DNA from: Umbelopsis ramanniana AG
Taxonomy: Eukaryota; Mucoromycota; Umbelopsidomycetes; Umbelopsidales; Umbelopsidaceae
NCBI RefSeq assembly: GCF_025399195.1
Contig: NW_026252096.1
Coordinates: 62,001 to 126,000 of the forward strand
Length of the DNA stretch: 64,000 nucleotides
Direction of reading: 5' to 3'
This document shows, in pieces, positions 1 to 9,793 of the stretch. Under the pieces are notes generated by a model. That model saw only the letters and a list, made by a program, of their open reading frames with translations, had not been told where the DNA came from and did no database searches. Position 1 is the stretch's first letter, and each line of letters begins with the position of its first letter. The translations under genes were made by a program, and so were the position numbers.

Positions 1-1059
1 CAGCGACCATTGAACTTTCGCAAAAATGCCTGTGCCGTATGTCGAGTTTGCTTTACTTGTGCAAAGGTATTTGTTGTAATGCATATATATTATTGTTTTG
101 CCCTTCTGTTCTATTACTGCTCATTACTGCTCATTATGAAAAATTTTATTGCTTCTCCCACTTTTATTATTTCCCATTTATCAACACTAACATGTGCCTA
201 TTGATTTGTCACATTTTCGATGATCTCTTTCTATGAACCAATTGTATAGTTCTATGGCCAAGACTGTGAGTGTCCAGAAATGCACCCTCGACGAGGTAAA
301 AATTTGCCACCCAACACGGTCGATTCCAGATCTAAGCGGCTTATTCCGAGCGAAGTGGAAGACTACCAAATCACAATGGATTGGTTAGAGCAAAATGCCA
401 ACGATCGATACAAAGACCCTGAGGGACGCTTACCGCTTAATATATCGGAATTTGCTCTTTGTAAAGCGCATAGCTCATCCCTTTATCGTGCTAAGAAGCG
501 AGCGGAATCCACCCTAGCTTCAAGAGCAGAACAAGACTTTACAAGTTCCTCACAATTACCCATGTCCTTACCGCCAGGATTTGAGCCGACCCCATCAAGT
601 AGCGCCAAACGGAAGAGACTGGAAGATAATGTCGGTGTTATGCGACGCATGCAACATCGTGCTAGCTTTCCTATGCCTAATCCATATCATGTGAGACAGC
701 AGCAGCAACAACCACCATTAAATTTTGGCCCGGTGGTTGAAACCATTTCATTACGAAGTGCGTTGACTGAACAAGAAAGGAATAATCAATCTTTAATATC
801 GTCAGCTGCAACCTACTATTTGCGCAATCTCGCCATTACCGACACCTTTACGTTTAGGGATATTCTGCGCGAGATTGATCTGACAGGCAATGCTCCTCCT
901 CCCGGCAAGAAAATTGTAATTACCAATATTGAGAACGACCGAACCTTTCCCATGGATATCCCAATAAGGAGTGCTATCCAGGGTAGACCGCACATTGATT
1001 TGTGCATTGATTTACAGGACATTGTATCTTTCAACGTATCTGGTAGCACGCAAAACTAA
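1..1059 (+). CDS. Cys-rich protein, 3' part (5' end outside window)
   Basis: Two exons are visible, 1-66 and 250-1059, in phase. The junction is AAG|GTATTT to TTGTATAG|TTC. The first exon carries a Cys cluster spaced C-x2-C-x2-C-x2-C, and the second opens with Y-G-Q-D-C-E-C-P-E-M, so the split module reads C-x2-C-x2-C-x2-C-x7-C-x-C and looks metal-binding. It loosely recalls the end of a CXXC zinc finger, but I do not claim that family. The rest (about 270 residues) has a charged region, a basic K-R-K-R patch, a short Q run, and an ordered C-terminal part rich in I, D and T. An ATG at 280 could be mistaken for the start, but the open frame upstream of it begins exactly at a good acceptor, so the gene continues off the left edge. 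Function unknown; a nuclear role is only suggested by the Cys cluster and basic patch. Confidence 0.6.
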
Positions 1060-1864
1060 AACATCCACAGGACAGCCAACGTTCAGAAAACTAGCAATTT
1101 TTTTTTCAGGCCCTTTTTATGCCTCATCACTTTTTGGCTGCCATCGTGTATCAACACAAGTCCCTCCACCCTCCCTTTGCGTTCTTTTTTTTCGGTCAAA
1201 GGGCTTTCAACAGATTGCATACCTTTTTTTCCCACCAAGTACATATGTATAGTAAGATTAGTTAGCTTTCACCATGTTAACGTTCTACCATTCTTTGATC
1301 TTCTTGTCAGTTCTTTTATTGTGCTGGAATGGTTCCATCCAATGCATATACCGTGGCAGGTTTTCTCGTCTCATCTACCATAGTAGCATTTCGGGTTTTC
1401 CATACATACACACGAGAAAAAAAAATAGCATCCACGATTAATAACAAAGTGTAGCCAAATAGCGCGTCCAAGTAGAAATTTCTGGTTGATGGAACCAATA
1501 GAGGCGATGATTGGCCATCATGAGTATATTACAAATGGCTGGTTTGTACCACCAGACAGATCTCAGCAGTCGAAGCAATAGTCAGTATGTCAATGTGCAT
1601 CGCGAGCGTGACTAAAGGCATCTTGTCAAAAGTTTCATAATGCTTAAATTTTCGTTCGAGACGATCCCCTTATCTGGAGCATTTTCTGTGGATGGGTCGA
1701 AAAAGCCTGGGACCGCCGGCCAGTCAATGCAAACCAAATGTGGGGTCGGAGCTATTTGGCAATGACGAGACCGAAAATTTATTATGTTTTTGGGTAAAAA
1801 CGTCTCAACGGATCGGCCACCATCTTTTTTTCTTTTTTACTTTCGCTCTTTTCCTCCCGCAGTG
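1060..1864. other. intergenic, 3' UTR and GT71 promoter
   Basis: No coding stretch with a proper ATG was found on either strand. It holds T-rich tracts and, next to the GT71 start, a long pyrimidine run ending in CCCGCAG just before TGATG. This could be a leader pyrimidine tract or a 5' UTR intron acceptor. Confidence 0.5.
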
Positions 1865-3621
1865 ATGAAAACACATGTAGCTGGCTTCGGCCGGCTGCTT
1901 ACCATTCCCCGCATAGCAATGGCCTTGTTATTATACACCACCTTCATCTACTTCGCCATTATAAGTCTTACTGAAACTTCACTCCCGACCATAACACCTG
2001 CTCATAAACGAGCCCTCGACTTGTTATCATCCGACCAAGGCCAATTTATCATAGAAAACCTGCAAAAAATATCGGATAGGATTCGAGAAGAAGAAGAAGA
2101 AGTCAAAGTCCCATCCTCAGAACAGGAGAACAGTCAAGAACGTGTTACATACGACTACGACAGCATCGCTCGTAACACTGACCCAAACCACACCAAAGCG
2201 CATTTACAGTTCTGGCAGAATTTGGCACCCAAAGCTATCGAAACATATAAGCAAGATTGGAGGAAGTTTGTTTCCAATCTTTTACCTTACTCTTCTTTCC
2301 AAAGCAAATATGAAGGAACAGGAATTGTGTTCACAGCAGGCAACAAAGACACTCTGAACCGAACGCTAACCATCATTAGCATCATGCGAGATTTTGGCTG
2401 TAATTTACCTGTGGAGGTTTGGCATCTATCTGATGAAACACCTAGTGCAAAGGAAGTCAAGCAACTGGAGGCTCTGAATGCTGTTAGCAAAGATCTGTCA
2501 GACTCCAATTTAGTCCGACCAGTCCAAAAAAAGAGAGATGCTGAGAAACAGTAAGTCTTGGCAAGCCGATTGTCCCCGCGCCTTGTAAGGTGTTGTGTAT
2601 GATCATTAGTCCATTTTAACTTATTGGTTTTTATTAGATTCCAGATTAAAGCTGCAGCTATCATTAATTCTGAGTTTCAGAAGGTGTTGTATTTGGATTC
2701 TGATAATATTCCTACACGCAATCCAGAATATCTGTTTCACAGCAAAGAGTTTGAGGAGACTGGCGCATTATTTTGGCCAGACTTTTGGTAAGCGATGTGG
2801 TTCAGAGAGAAGCTGTTTTGATAGAGAGCTGTGTGAACTGACTAAACCTGTTAGGAAAACGCATCCTGAGAATCGAATATATGATATCCTCGATATTCCT
2901 TGTAGTGATACTTGGGAACAAGAGGTGAGATTTCATAGTAGTTACCTGGATATAGGGTCATCATGCATTTATTTACGCCGTCCTTTGTGTTTCATAGTCT
3001 GGACAGATTTACCTGGATAAAGAAAGAACTTGGGTCCCACTACAGTTAGCCTGGTATTTGCAAAGCCATCATGAACTTTATTTCCAATTATTGAACGGCG
3101 ATAAAGATACGTTTAAATACGCTTGGGAGGTACGTCTCGCTAAAATTAGGTAATTGAAAACGTCAGGGAGCAAAAGGTTAACACCGATGTCACAATAGGC
3201 GTTGGGCGCACCATACCATATGGCGGAAACTTTTCTAGGTATGGCTGGCACCATGGTAGAAGGTCGGTACTGCGGACACACCATGGTTCAATATGATTTG
3301 TACAGTTCTGGGTACGGCGAGGCGAGCCCGTTGTTTATCCATGCCAATTTACTCAAGATCACGGATAAGACCCATTTCGAGCAAGGAGGAAAGGAACGAC
3401 CTTGGGATACATTGAAACGATATACCGCCACTCGAGGAAACACATGGCTCCACCCGGAATTCTACATAGCACCCTTAGGTCGTGCATGCATGGACTTTAC
3501 ACACCCTAACGGTGAACCAGAAGTTATTTTAGAGCCATTTGATGATATCTTACCCGGCTTCCAGCAGAGATACTTCGAACTAGGTGGGAAAGGCGGTGAG
3601 AAGAGAGTAGTCGAAGCGTAA
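1865..3621 (+). CDS. alpha-mannosyltransferase, GT71 (MNN1) family
   Basis: Five exons: 1865-2550, 2638-2787, 2855-2924, 2998-3129, 3199-3621; 486 residues, all junctions in phase. After a short basic N-tail there is one membrane segment (about residues 12-36, MALLLYTTFIYFAIISL), as in type II Golgi enzymes. The catalytic region has G-I-V-F-T-A-G-N near residue 165 and V-L-Y-L-D-S-D-N-I-P around residue 245. The DSD is the metal/nucleotide-sugar motif of GT71 enzymes, and A-E-T-F-L-G-M-A-G follows in the last exon. The family adds mannose to N- or O-linked glycans in the Golgi, using GDP-mannose. An in-frame ATG lies 27 codons upstream (1784), but 1865 gives the usual short cytosolic tail and follows a pyrimidine-rich leader. 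The acceptor sugar and linkage cannot be told from sequence. Confidence 0.85.
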
Positions 3622-4018
3622 AAAAGGAGTGCAGTGGAAATGTACAGAAAAACCTACCACACGTTGCACTGGTAATTTAATGAAAAGTTCGCACCACATC
3701 CAAAATAGAAATTTGAAAGTGTGTGGTCGATGATAAAGCTAGCAAATTGTATGATTTCGCTTCATGCTTACCCCCACATTGCGTTGGAAGTCAGTACGTT
3801 CCTGAAAATAATAAACGTATGTGACACACTCATGGTGCTGAAACGCAGGACCCATATGCATCATTTTTATGAACTTGTGACCATGTGGGGACTTGCCTTT
3901 TGCCTCAACCCGATATGACAGCCATTTCCACATTTTATCGCACCAACGATTCTATACATCGTCTTTTCCCTCTTTTTTTATCCTTCTTTTATTTTGTTCA
4001 TCAAGACTGTAAAATATT
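3622..4018. other. intergenic, 3' UTR and small-gene promoter
   Basis: There is an AATAAA at 3810-3815 that may serve the GT71 transcript. The last 60 bases are pyrimidine-rich (TCTTTTCCCTCTTTTTTTATCC type), as in promoters or leaders of neighbouring genes. No gene was seen. Confidence 0.45.
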
Positions 4019-4264
4019 ATGTCAGAGCGCAAATTTAGCAACCCGCGCAAAGAAACAAATGACAATCGCGTGATGCGTGGCCCGACAGGTAGTATCACTT
4101 GGTTCGATCCACGTACCACGACAAGCGAACAGCGAAGTTGGGCACAAGCACCAGGGGAGTCAAACTGGTTTAACCCACGCCCTTACGACAACGGCTCTAT
4201 AGCGTGGGGCACCAAATCGACTGTGTGGGTTGATCCCATGACAGAGTTCAGCATGAAGAAGTAA
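4019..4264 (+). CDS. 81-residue protein with repeated W-[FV]-[DN]-P motif
   Basis: Intronless frame of 81 codons starting at a real ATG directly after a pyrimidine-rich leader, and ended by TAA. Three copies of a short motif are spaced about 20 residues apart: T-W-F-D-P-R at 27-32, N-W-F-N-P-R at 49-54 and V-W-V-D-P-M at 69-74. Between them are polar, Gly/Ser/Thr-rich linkers. No signal peptide or membrane segment is seen, and the N-terminus is basic and polar. I do not recognise a family. Regular Trp-x-Asx-Pro motifs suggest a short linear binding motif or a tiny repeat fold; this is inference. The gene is convergent with the RNA-binding protein gene that ends at 4681. Confidence 0.55.
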   Translation: MSERKFSNPRKETNDNRVMRGPTGSITWFDPRTTTSEQRSWAQAPGESNWFNPRPYDNGSIAWGTKSTVWVDPMTEFSMKK

Positions 4265-4680
4265 CCGACTGTGAAAGTCGGTTTTGTATAGGGTAGACAG
4301 TGATGTTTTGTGTTTTTATATTAGCTTTTCAAGTAAATTTCATGTCTTTCATCAATCGTGTATGTAAAAGAAACAAAAAAAAAGGGTAACGGAGGTTGGT
4401 TGGCTTCGTTGGGAACATTTTCACCCGACGTAAAACAGCCAGAAGGTATAAAGGAAACTATTCCGACAGCAAGCGATTTTGTTTGTGCTTGTGCCAGCAA
4501 AACAGATCTAAAGCGACTTAAAAAAAAAAAAGATTATCTACGAAGAATTTTTAAAGTATGGCAGGGTGACAGCTTATACCAAATAGATCGAGTACCACTA
4601 CTTCCGTTGGCATACGACGATTCGTGACAGCCTTTGGTCCACCAACTTTTTTTTTATAAAGCCCTTCAGTAGGATTCGGT
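4265..4680. other. convergent 3' region
   Basis: This separates the 81-residue gene from the stop of the Rrm4-like gene. An open frame at 4358-4627 has no ATG near its start and is not credited. A-rich runs occur at 4371-4383 and 4520-4531. Confidence 0.4.
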
Positions 4681-7620
4681 CTACTGCTGAATCACTACGA
4701 AGGCTTCATCAACTTTGGTCTTGAGCTTCGTCTTGTCATGCATGAGATGAGCCAGTTCATACAGCTCGATTGTGTCTAGCAGTCGAATTGTTATCTTTGG
4801 TGCTTGCTTTGTGCCAGTTGCCTATTCAAAATTAGCCGCGTGAGATTTTGAATGACGGCCGATGATACACTATTCATTTTTCCTGTCATTCTTTTTGTGA
4901 AATTTGCTTTACCTTGACAAGTGGGAAAAGTCTATCTCCAAGCTTCTGCTTTTTCTCAAACAAAGAGTAGCCTTGCAGTGAAGCTAGAAAGTTATCTATC
5001 TCGGACCGAGTAGTCTCGTTGGAGGTGTTACCTGTGCTCTTTGGAGAAGTGCTGCTTTGTTGTGATCGGGGTTTATGGAGATGCATGTTATAGCCACCAC
5101 TTCGATATTGATCGTTGGAGTATCGTTCGAATTGGTCGTTGTTGTGGCTATTTTTTTCAAGGGAAAGATCCCTTGACAGTCCGGTAGGAAGTGGAGATGT
5201 AGCTGGCTGGTATGACTTTTCATTGTTTGATGATTCATCTACAAATAATTCCAAAGCCTCTTTTGCTAGCTTGATTTTCTCTTTGAGGAAATCGGGGTTA
5301 AAAAGGCATAGCGACCTTTCCTTTCGCTTCAGTGTCAAGAGCATATCCACTATATCCTCTGTGTTAGTTGTTTCTCCTGCACGTCGTACTGCATCCGCCA
5401 TCCGTACTTTCTGTACATTAGAGCTTGATTCTGTCATCACAGAGGACACCGATTCTAAAGAATTACGTCGGAGTGTCTTTTGTTTGGGTAGTGGTATTTT
5501 TGGGGGGAGTTGCACAGATGCACCGGACGCAAGTGATGACAGGGACGGCCCGTCACCTGTCGCTAAAGCCGGTGGTGGGGCGGCCGACAATGGGGGGAGC
5601 GCTGCACCAATTGTTTGAAGTGACATGGTATCACTGCTACCCTCACTTGGCTGATGTTGCCTCTGAACATAAATGTCAAATCGTTTAGCACAATGCATGC
5701 CGACCCAATGTCAAATATTTGAAGAATGGCTTACTAGTGCGTTGTTGGAATACTTTTTGACAATTCGGTTGACACTTCCTGTAACATAGTCATCATTGAA
5801 TGGGTAACTGGGTGGGTATGAGCCATTGGCGGGATGATAACCCATCATCATATGTCCTGGTTGAGAGGGAAACTGCATCGGTATTTGGTCTTCTTGCCTA
5901 AAGACAATCGGCGCTGGTGAGATAGCTCCTGGTGGTGGTGGAGGAGGAGGAGCATATGGTTGCATGTACGCTCTTGACATATCATTATTAGAGTAGGGCA
6001 TTGTGGGGTCGTATACATTAGGACTAGGCATTGCACTAGGGTATTGGTTTAGTTTATGAGGTAGTGTAGGTGGAACACCAATCATATTTGTGGTGGGTGG
6101 ATGGACGATGGTTGGTCGCTCCGAACGTGGTTTTTTGGGCTCATGGTATGCGACAATAATGTGCTTGGAAAGCACTAACTTCCCATTCATTTCCTGTAGT
6201 GCCATAAATGCTTCCTCTGATTTGCTGAAACTAACAAATCCAAACCCTTTGGAGATGCCGGTTTGGGCGTTATTCATGACCCGGGCAGATATTATTCGAC
6301 CAAATTTGCGAAACAAATTGAATAAGTCGGAGCTCTTGATGTTCAAGTCCAGGTTTTTGATGTACAGGTTCGTAAAGTCGATGTTGATAGTTGGAACCTC
6401 GCAAAATGCATCCTGTCCCACTATTGGATGAGATATCTGGCGATCCATTGGTGCATATGGGTACACCGATGATGCACTAATAGAGTCCTGATGGTACACT
6501 ACCTGTTTAGTTTGGGCAAACGGGAAAGGAAAATTGGGGTATCAGAGAGCCTCCAAAACAAGGTTTGGATGCTACTTACCTTCGAGACACCACCACTGTT
6601 TAGGTCGTCATTCATTGGGTCCGGTGCTTGCAACGTAGTTGGCACCATAGCATGTATCGCCCTGGAAAGCAAAAAATTACCATTCTAGGTCTTCGGTTGA
6701 CATTGATCATCTCTTTGCAAAAAGAGATATGTGACTCACAATGCCTTCCCGTGGTGTTCTTTACCATGCTGACAGCATCAATAAAAATTTTTGGGGGACA
6801 AAGGAAATGTGGTTAGCAAAAACGTGTAAAAATTATTGATAAGGGTATGATGCTTGCATACCAGTTCTGACGCAGCAACATCAGCATCTTCTTGTTCGTA
6901 AAATTGAACTAAAGCTGAATCCCGGATGTCTACGTTTGGCTCATCCGAAACGACGGTGCAATAACCTAAAGGACCAAATGTGCGGAATAGGCAATAAATG
7001 TCATTGCTTGTCACGTCAGACGCTAAATTCTTGACTTGAAGTACGATGGCTGATGGTTCAGGCTCTTGGTCGTCATCAGTGAAATATAGGTGTAAACGTG
7101 AGCCATCGTCAAAGGTTGTTCCATTATATAGTGCATGTGCTTTTTCAGCTGTCAGAAGGAATCATGTTAGTTTTTGACGCTGCTACGCCATTTCAACTTT
7201 CGGAGATCATTATATTTAGAGCTACAAACCATCTTCGTCTTTAGCAAAGCGGACATATCCAGCAATAAAAGTTCCAGCCTGATCTAGTTGAATACTAAAG
7301 AAGTGTGGTCGTTTTTAGTGGTCTATTGGCAGAGTCCATAGTACCCCCACAATATCGTTCATGCCATACCTTTGTGGATCGCAGCTCTTCAAGACATCCA
7401 AAACATCCTGTGAGCTTACACGGCGTGACAGATCTCTGATATACAAAGTCTTATCTGACGCTAAAGAGGTTGTTGAATATTGGCCAGGTTTCATCGATTC
7501 ACTAGTTTGCCGATCGCCATGGTATGATCGCTGATCGTCCTTTTTATCGTCTCGAAAGGAAACACTATCACGGCTTTGTGGAAGTCTGACAACAGGTTTG
7601 ATAATGAACAAATCTGTCAT
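4681..7620 (-). CDS. rrm4: Three-RRM plus MLLE RNA-binding protein, Rrm4-like
   Basis: Eight exons on the minus strand: 7370-7620, 7230-7294, 7148-6862, a 29-nt mini-exon 6741-6769, 6580-6661, 5735-6502, 4913-5662, 4681-4821; 790 residues. RRM1 lies at about 58-133 (T-L-Y-I-R-D-L), RRM2 at about 138-215, and RRM3 at about 281-357 with RNP2 L-Y-I-K-N-L and RNP1 K-G-F-G-F-V-S-F. After a long Pro/Ser/Asn-rich linker, a PABC/MLLE domain ends the protein (about 715-790, including the helix D-T-I-E-L-Y-E-L-A-H-L). This order (a close RRM1-RRM2 pair, separate RRM3, C-terminal MLLE) and the length match Ustilago Rrm4, which links mRNAs to moving endosomes through PAM2 partners; S. pombe Crp79 is an alternative relative. 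ATG 7620 is chosen because a leader intron (7628-7901) can end just before it; an in-frame ATG at 7842 is possible. Transport function is inferred from architecture. Confidence 0.8.
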
Positions 7621-8372
7621 GATTTTCCTGAGAGGATCTGCAAATGGGCGAAGGGCCGATGAGAAGGGTTTTGTTGAAACGAGGGGTCGCGCTTTTCGCC
7701 TGCCTCCTGCTTTACGTTGGAAACAGCCCAAGTAAATTGACCTCCCATGAATTGCTGCTGATATAGGTCTGATAAAAACTATCCCACCACATGTCCACAT
7801 CCCTCTCTGGATATATTCCCCCCGTATCACGTCGTATACCATATCCTATCTGATATCCGCAGTTTTATATACGGCGTATAAACGAAGTGAGGCACGCTTA
7901 CCTGACACGAAGTTTTAAAAATTGACTCCAAGGTCGACGCAATAATGGGTTTCCAAGCCTGTAAAATGCTACACTAACAGTAGTAAGAGAAAGCCTAAAT
8001 GTTATTGAGTCGATAGCTTTGCAAGAAAAAGAAACCTTTTTTTCCGCAAAACTTCATTCACACTTTTTTTATATGCTCAAAAAAAAAAAAAGTGCTTCAA
8101 AATCAGTTAATCTGATTGGGTAAGAAATTGTGGCACTTCAGGACGAGGCATTTAGTACCCATCGCTTTTCTCAGTGTAGTTCACTTCTTTCAGGCTTTAA
8201 TTTACCAACATCGACCAAATAAATCCAATGGTCATTCATAGACATAGTAAACATTAGAAAATAAAGACAAGGAAGAAGAGATAAAGGCATTGGTATTACA
8301 CAATTGTACATATGGCGGGGTGACGATCATTATGCTAGCTAGCATCTGGGTCAATACAAATAAATGCAACCA
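7621..8372. other. leader and promoter of the Rrm4-like gene; 3' region of next gene
   Basis: A good donor (CAG|GTAAGC, minus strand, 7901) and an acceptor (CTCTCAG at 7628) suggest a 5' UTR intron of about 274 nt, longer than the coding introns nearby. Poly-T/poly-A tracts lie at 8037-8095. Nothing else coding was recognised. Confidence 0.4.
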
Positions 8373-9303
8373 TTATTCGCTGTCTACCCAGTCTGCCGCC
8401 AATTGACCAAAATATGGTACTTCGTATCGTTCGAGCGATGCACCATCCAAATATGCTCGGTATCTGATTAAAAAAAGGCGACGTGACGGTGACGCAAATG
8501 TTGGTTATAATTATACCCACTGTCGGATCTGTATCTTAATTCAGTTTGCTTACCCTAACCACGCAATGAGCAGAATGTCGCACACAAACAGCATCCATGA
8601 GAGCACGCTTGATATGAACATAATAACGAAATGCAAGCACATCAACGTCAGGAACACCAGGGATGACTGTGGAAAAATGCATAAAATCAGATTATTAGAA
8701 CTCTATGTATCTCCAGCCCTGTCAAAATTGGCTGTCTAAAAATTCTCCCGTTCCTTTGCTTTGCACGTTCCTGTCAAGCAAACCCTTACCTGCCAAGCAT
8801 GAAATCTAACATAATCATTTTGAGTTTCCAGAATTAGGAAGAAAACACCTGCATGCGGGTCTAGGTTAGAATTCTCCGGCTTACCCAGCTTTATAGGCTG
8901 ATCTCCAGTAGCAATAGTCTCCTCCCGCTCTTACCAAAAACATGATAACCTTACCTGTTATTGGTCCAAGTACGTATGTAAGCGCTGCTTCAATGTCAAC
9001 TCGGATAGGCATCTTCGTTTCATACTTGTTGACTCGAACTCCGCCTTGTGATCCTTTGGCCGCTCCTATGCTCGGTGCATCCGAAAAAAGTCCCTCTTCA
9101 AGTAAGGAGGAGGTTGGTCGATATGCATCGGGAGGTCCGTCGGTTCCAGCTTGGTATGATGAATATTGCGGCTGGAACCCTTGAGTAGATTGCTTTCCTT
9201 TGCCTTTGCCATTTTTGCCCTTCTGCTTTTCCTTGTGTATGCGTGCAGTTCGGTCATCGTCTGGGGAGGGCTGGTATGGCGAGAAGTCGGAATAGCCAGA
9301 CAT
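8373..9303 (-). CDS. DUF4870/UPF0132-type small membrane protein
   Basis: Four exons: 8955-9303, 8790-8848, 8554-8666, 8373-8463; 203 residues. The first 110 residues are polar, with a Lys/Gly-rich patch (K-G-K-N-G-K-G-K-G-K). The rest is the domain: A-A-L-T-Y-V-L-G-P-I-T-G, then a hydrophobic stretch, N-D-Y-V-R-F-H-A-W-Q-S, and two further membrane segments. The block 'LGpiTG...E..n..VRFHA.QS' is the signature of the DUF4870/UPF0132 family, small three-helix membrane proteins distantly like Tic20. Molecular function is not known for the fungal members. An upstream in-frame ATG at 9411 would add 36 residues; 9303 is preferred since the added part looks like leader. The gene is divergent from Pob3 with about 490 nt between starts. 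Confidence 0.7.
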
Positions 9304-9793
9304 TACCAACGTAGAGCTTTTAGAAGGACTTTGTAATGGGGAATGGCAAAAGCTGGGCAATGCACGGCAAATCCACAAGGCCAAGCGGCTCAGGTCACAT
9401 GCTTTCGTCATACAAGGAAAAATTTCATCGTATGTGATTGGACAACTTAGCTAATATATAACTATATGATTGGCTGAGATAGTTTAAACGTGATGCTGAT
9501 TGACTCGAAGCTGTACGGTAAATTGACTCAATCGAATATCGTGAAATAGCCACCCGGATTCAGAATAGCAGTGTAGTTAGCGATCAAATACCAAAAAGTA
9601 GCATAATATCCGTGAACGAGTGCATCTTTTATAAGTTGTTTGAACATTATCGTCCAGAAGCGAGATAATAAAAGATTCTAACGGCTGCACCAGATTCACC
9701 TTTGTGACGTCGTTCGCGCCTGAAATTCGAGAAATTTTGTCCTCACAGCAAGATCGCTCAGCGCGTCTCACTTGTTCAGCGTAATCGCATCTC
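9304..9793. promoter_or_regulatory. divergent promoter region between DUF4870 gene and POB3
   Basis: AT-rich region between two divergent starts. It contains repeated TGATTGR-type words (near 9436, 9470, 9497). No TATA element stands out and no gene was found. Confidence 0.35.

Noticed and set aside
4102-4112. GGTTCGATCC, like a tRNA B-box (also GGTTCGAAACC at 61808)
   Set aside because: Both lie in coding sequence; no A-box at the right distance and no cloverleaf.
4358-4627. Open frame of 89 codons after the 81-residue gene
   Set aside because: It has no ATG near its start, low complexity (Lys runs), and lies in a convergent 3' region.
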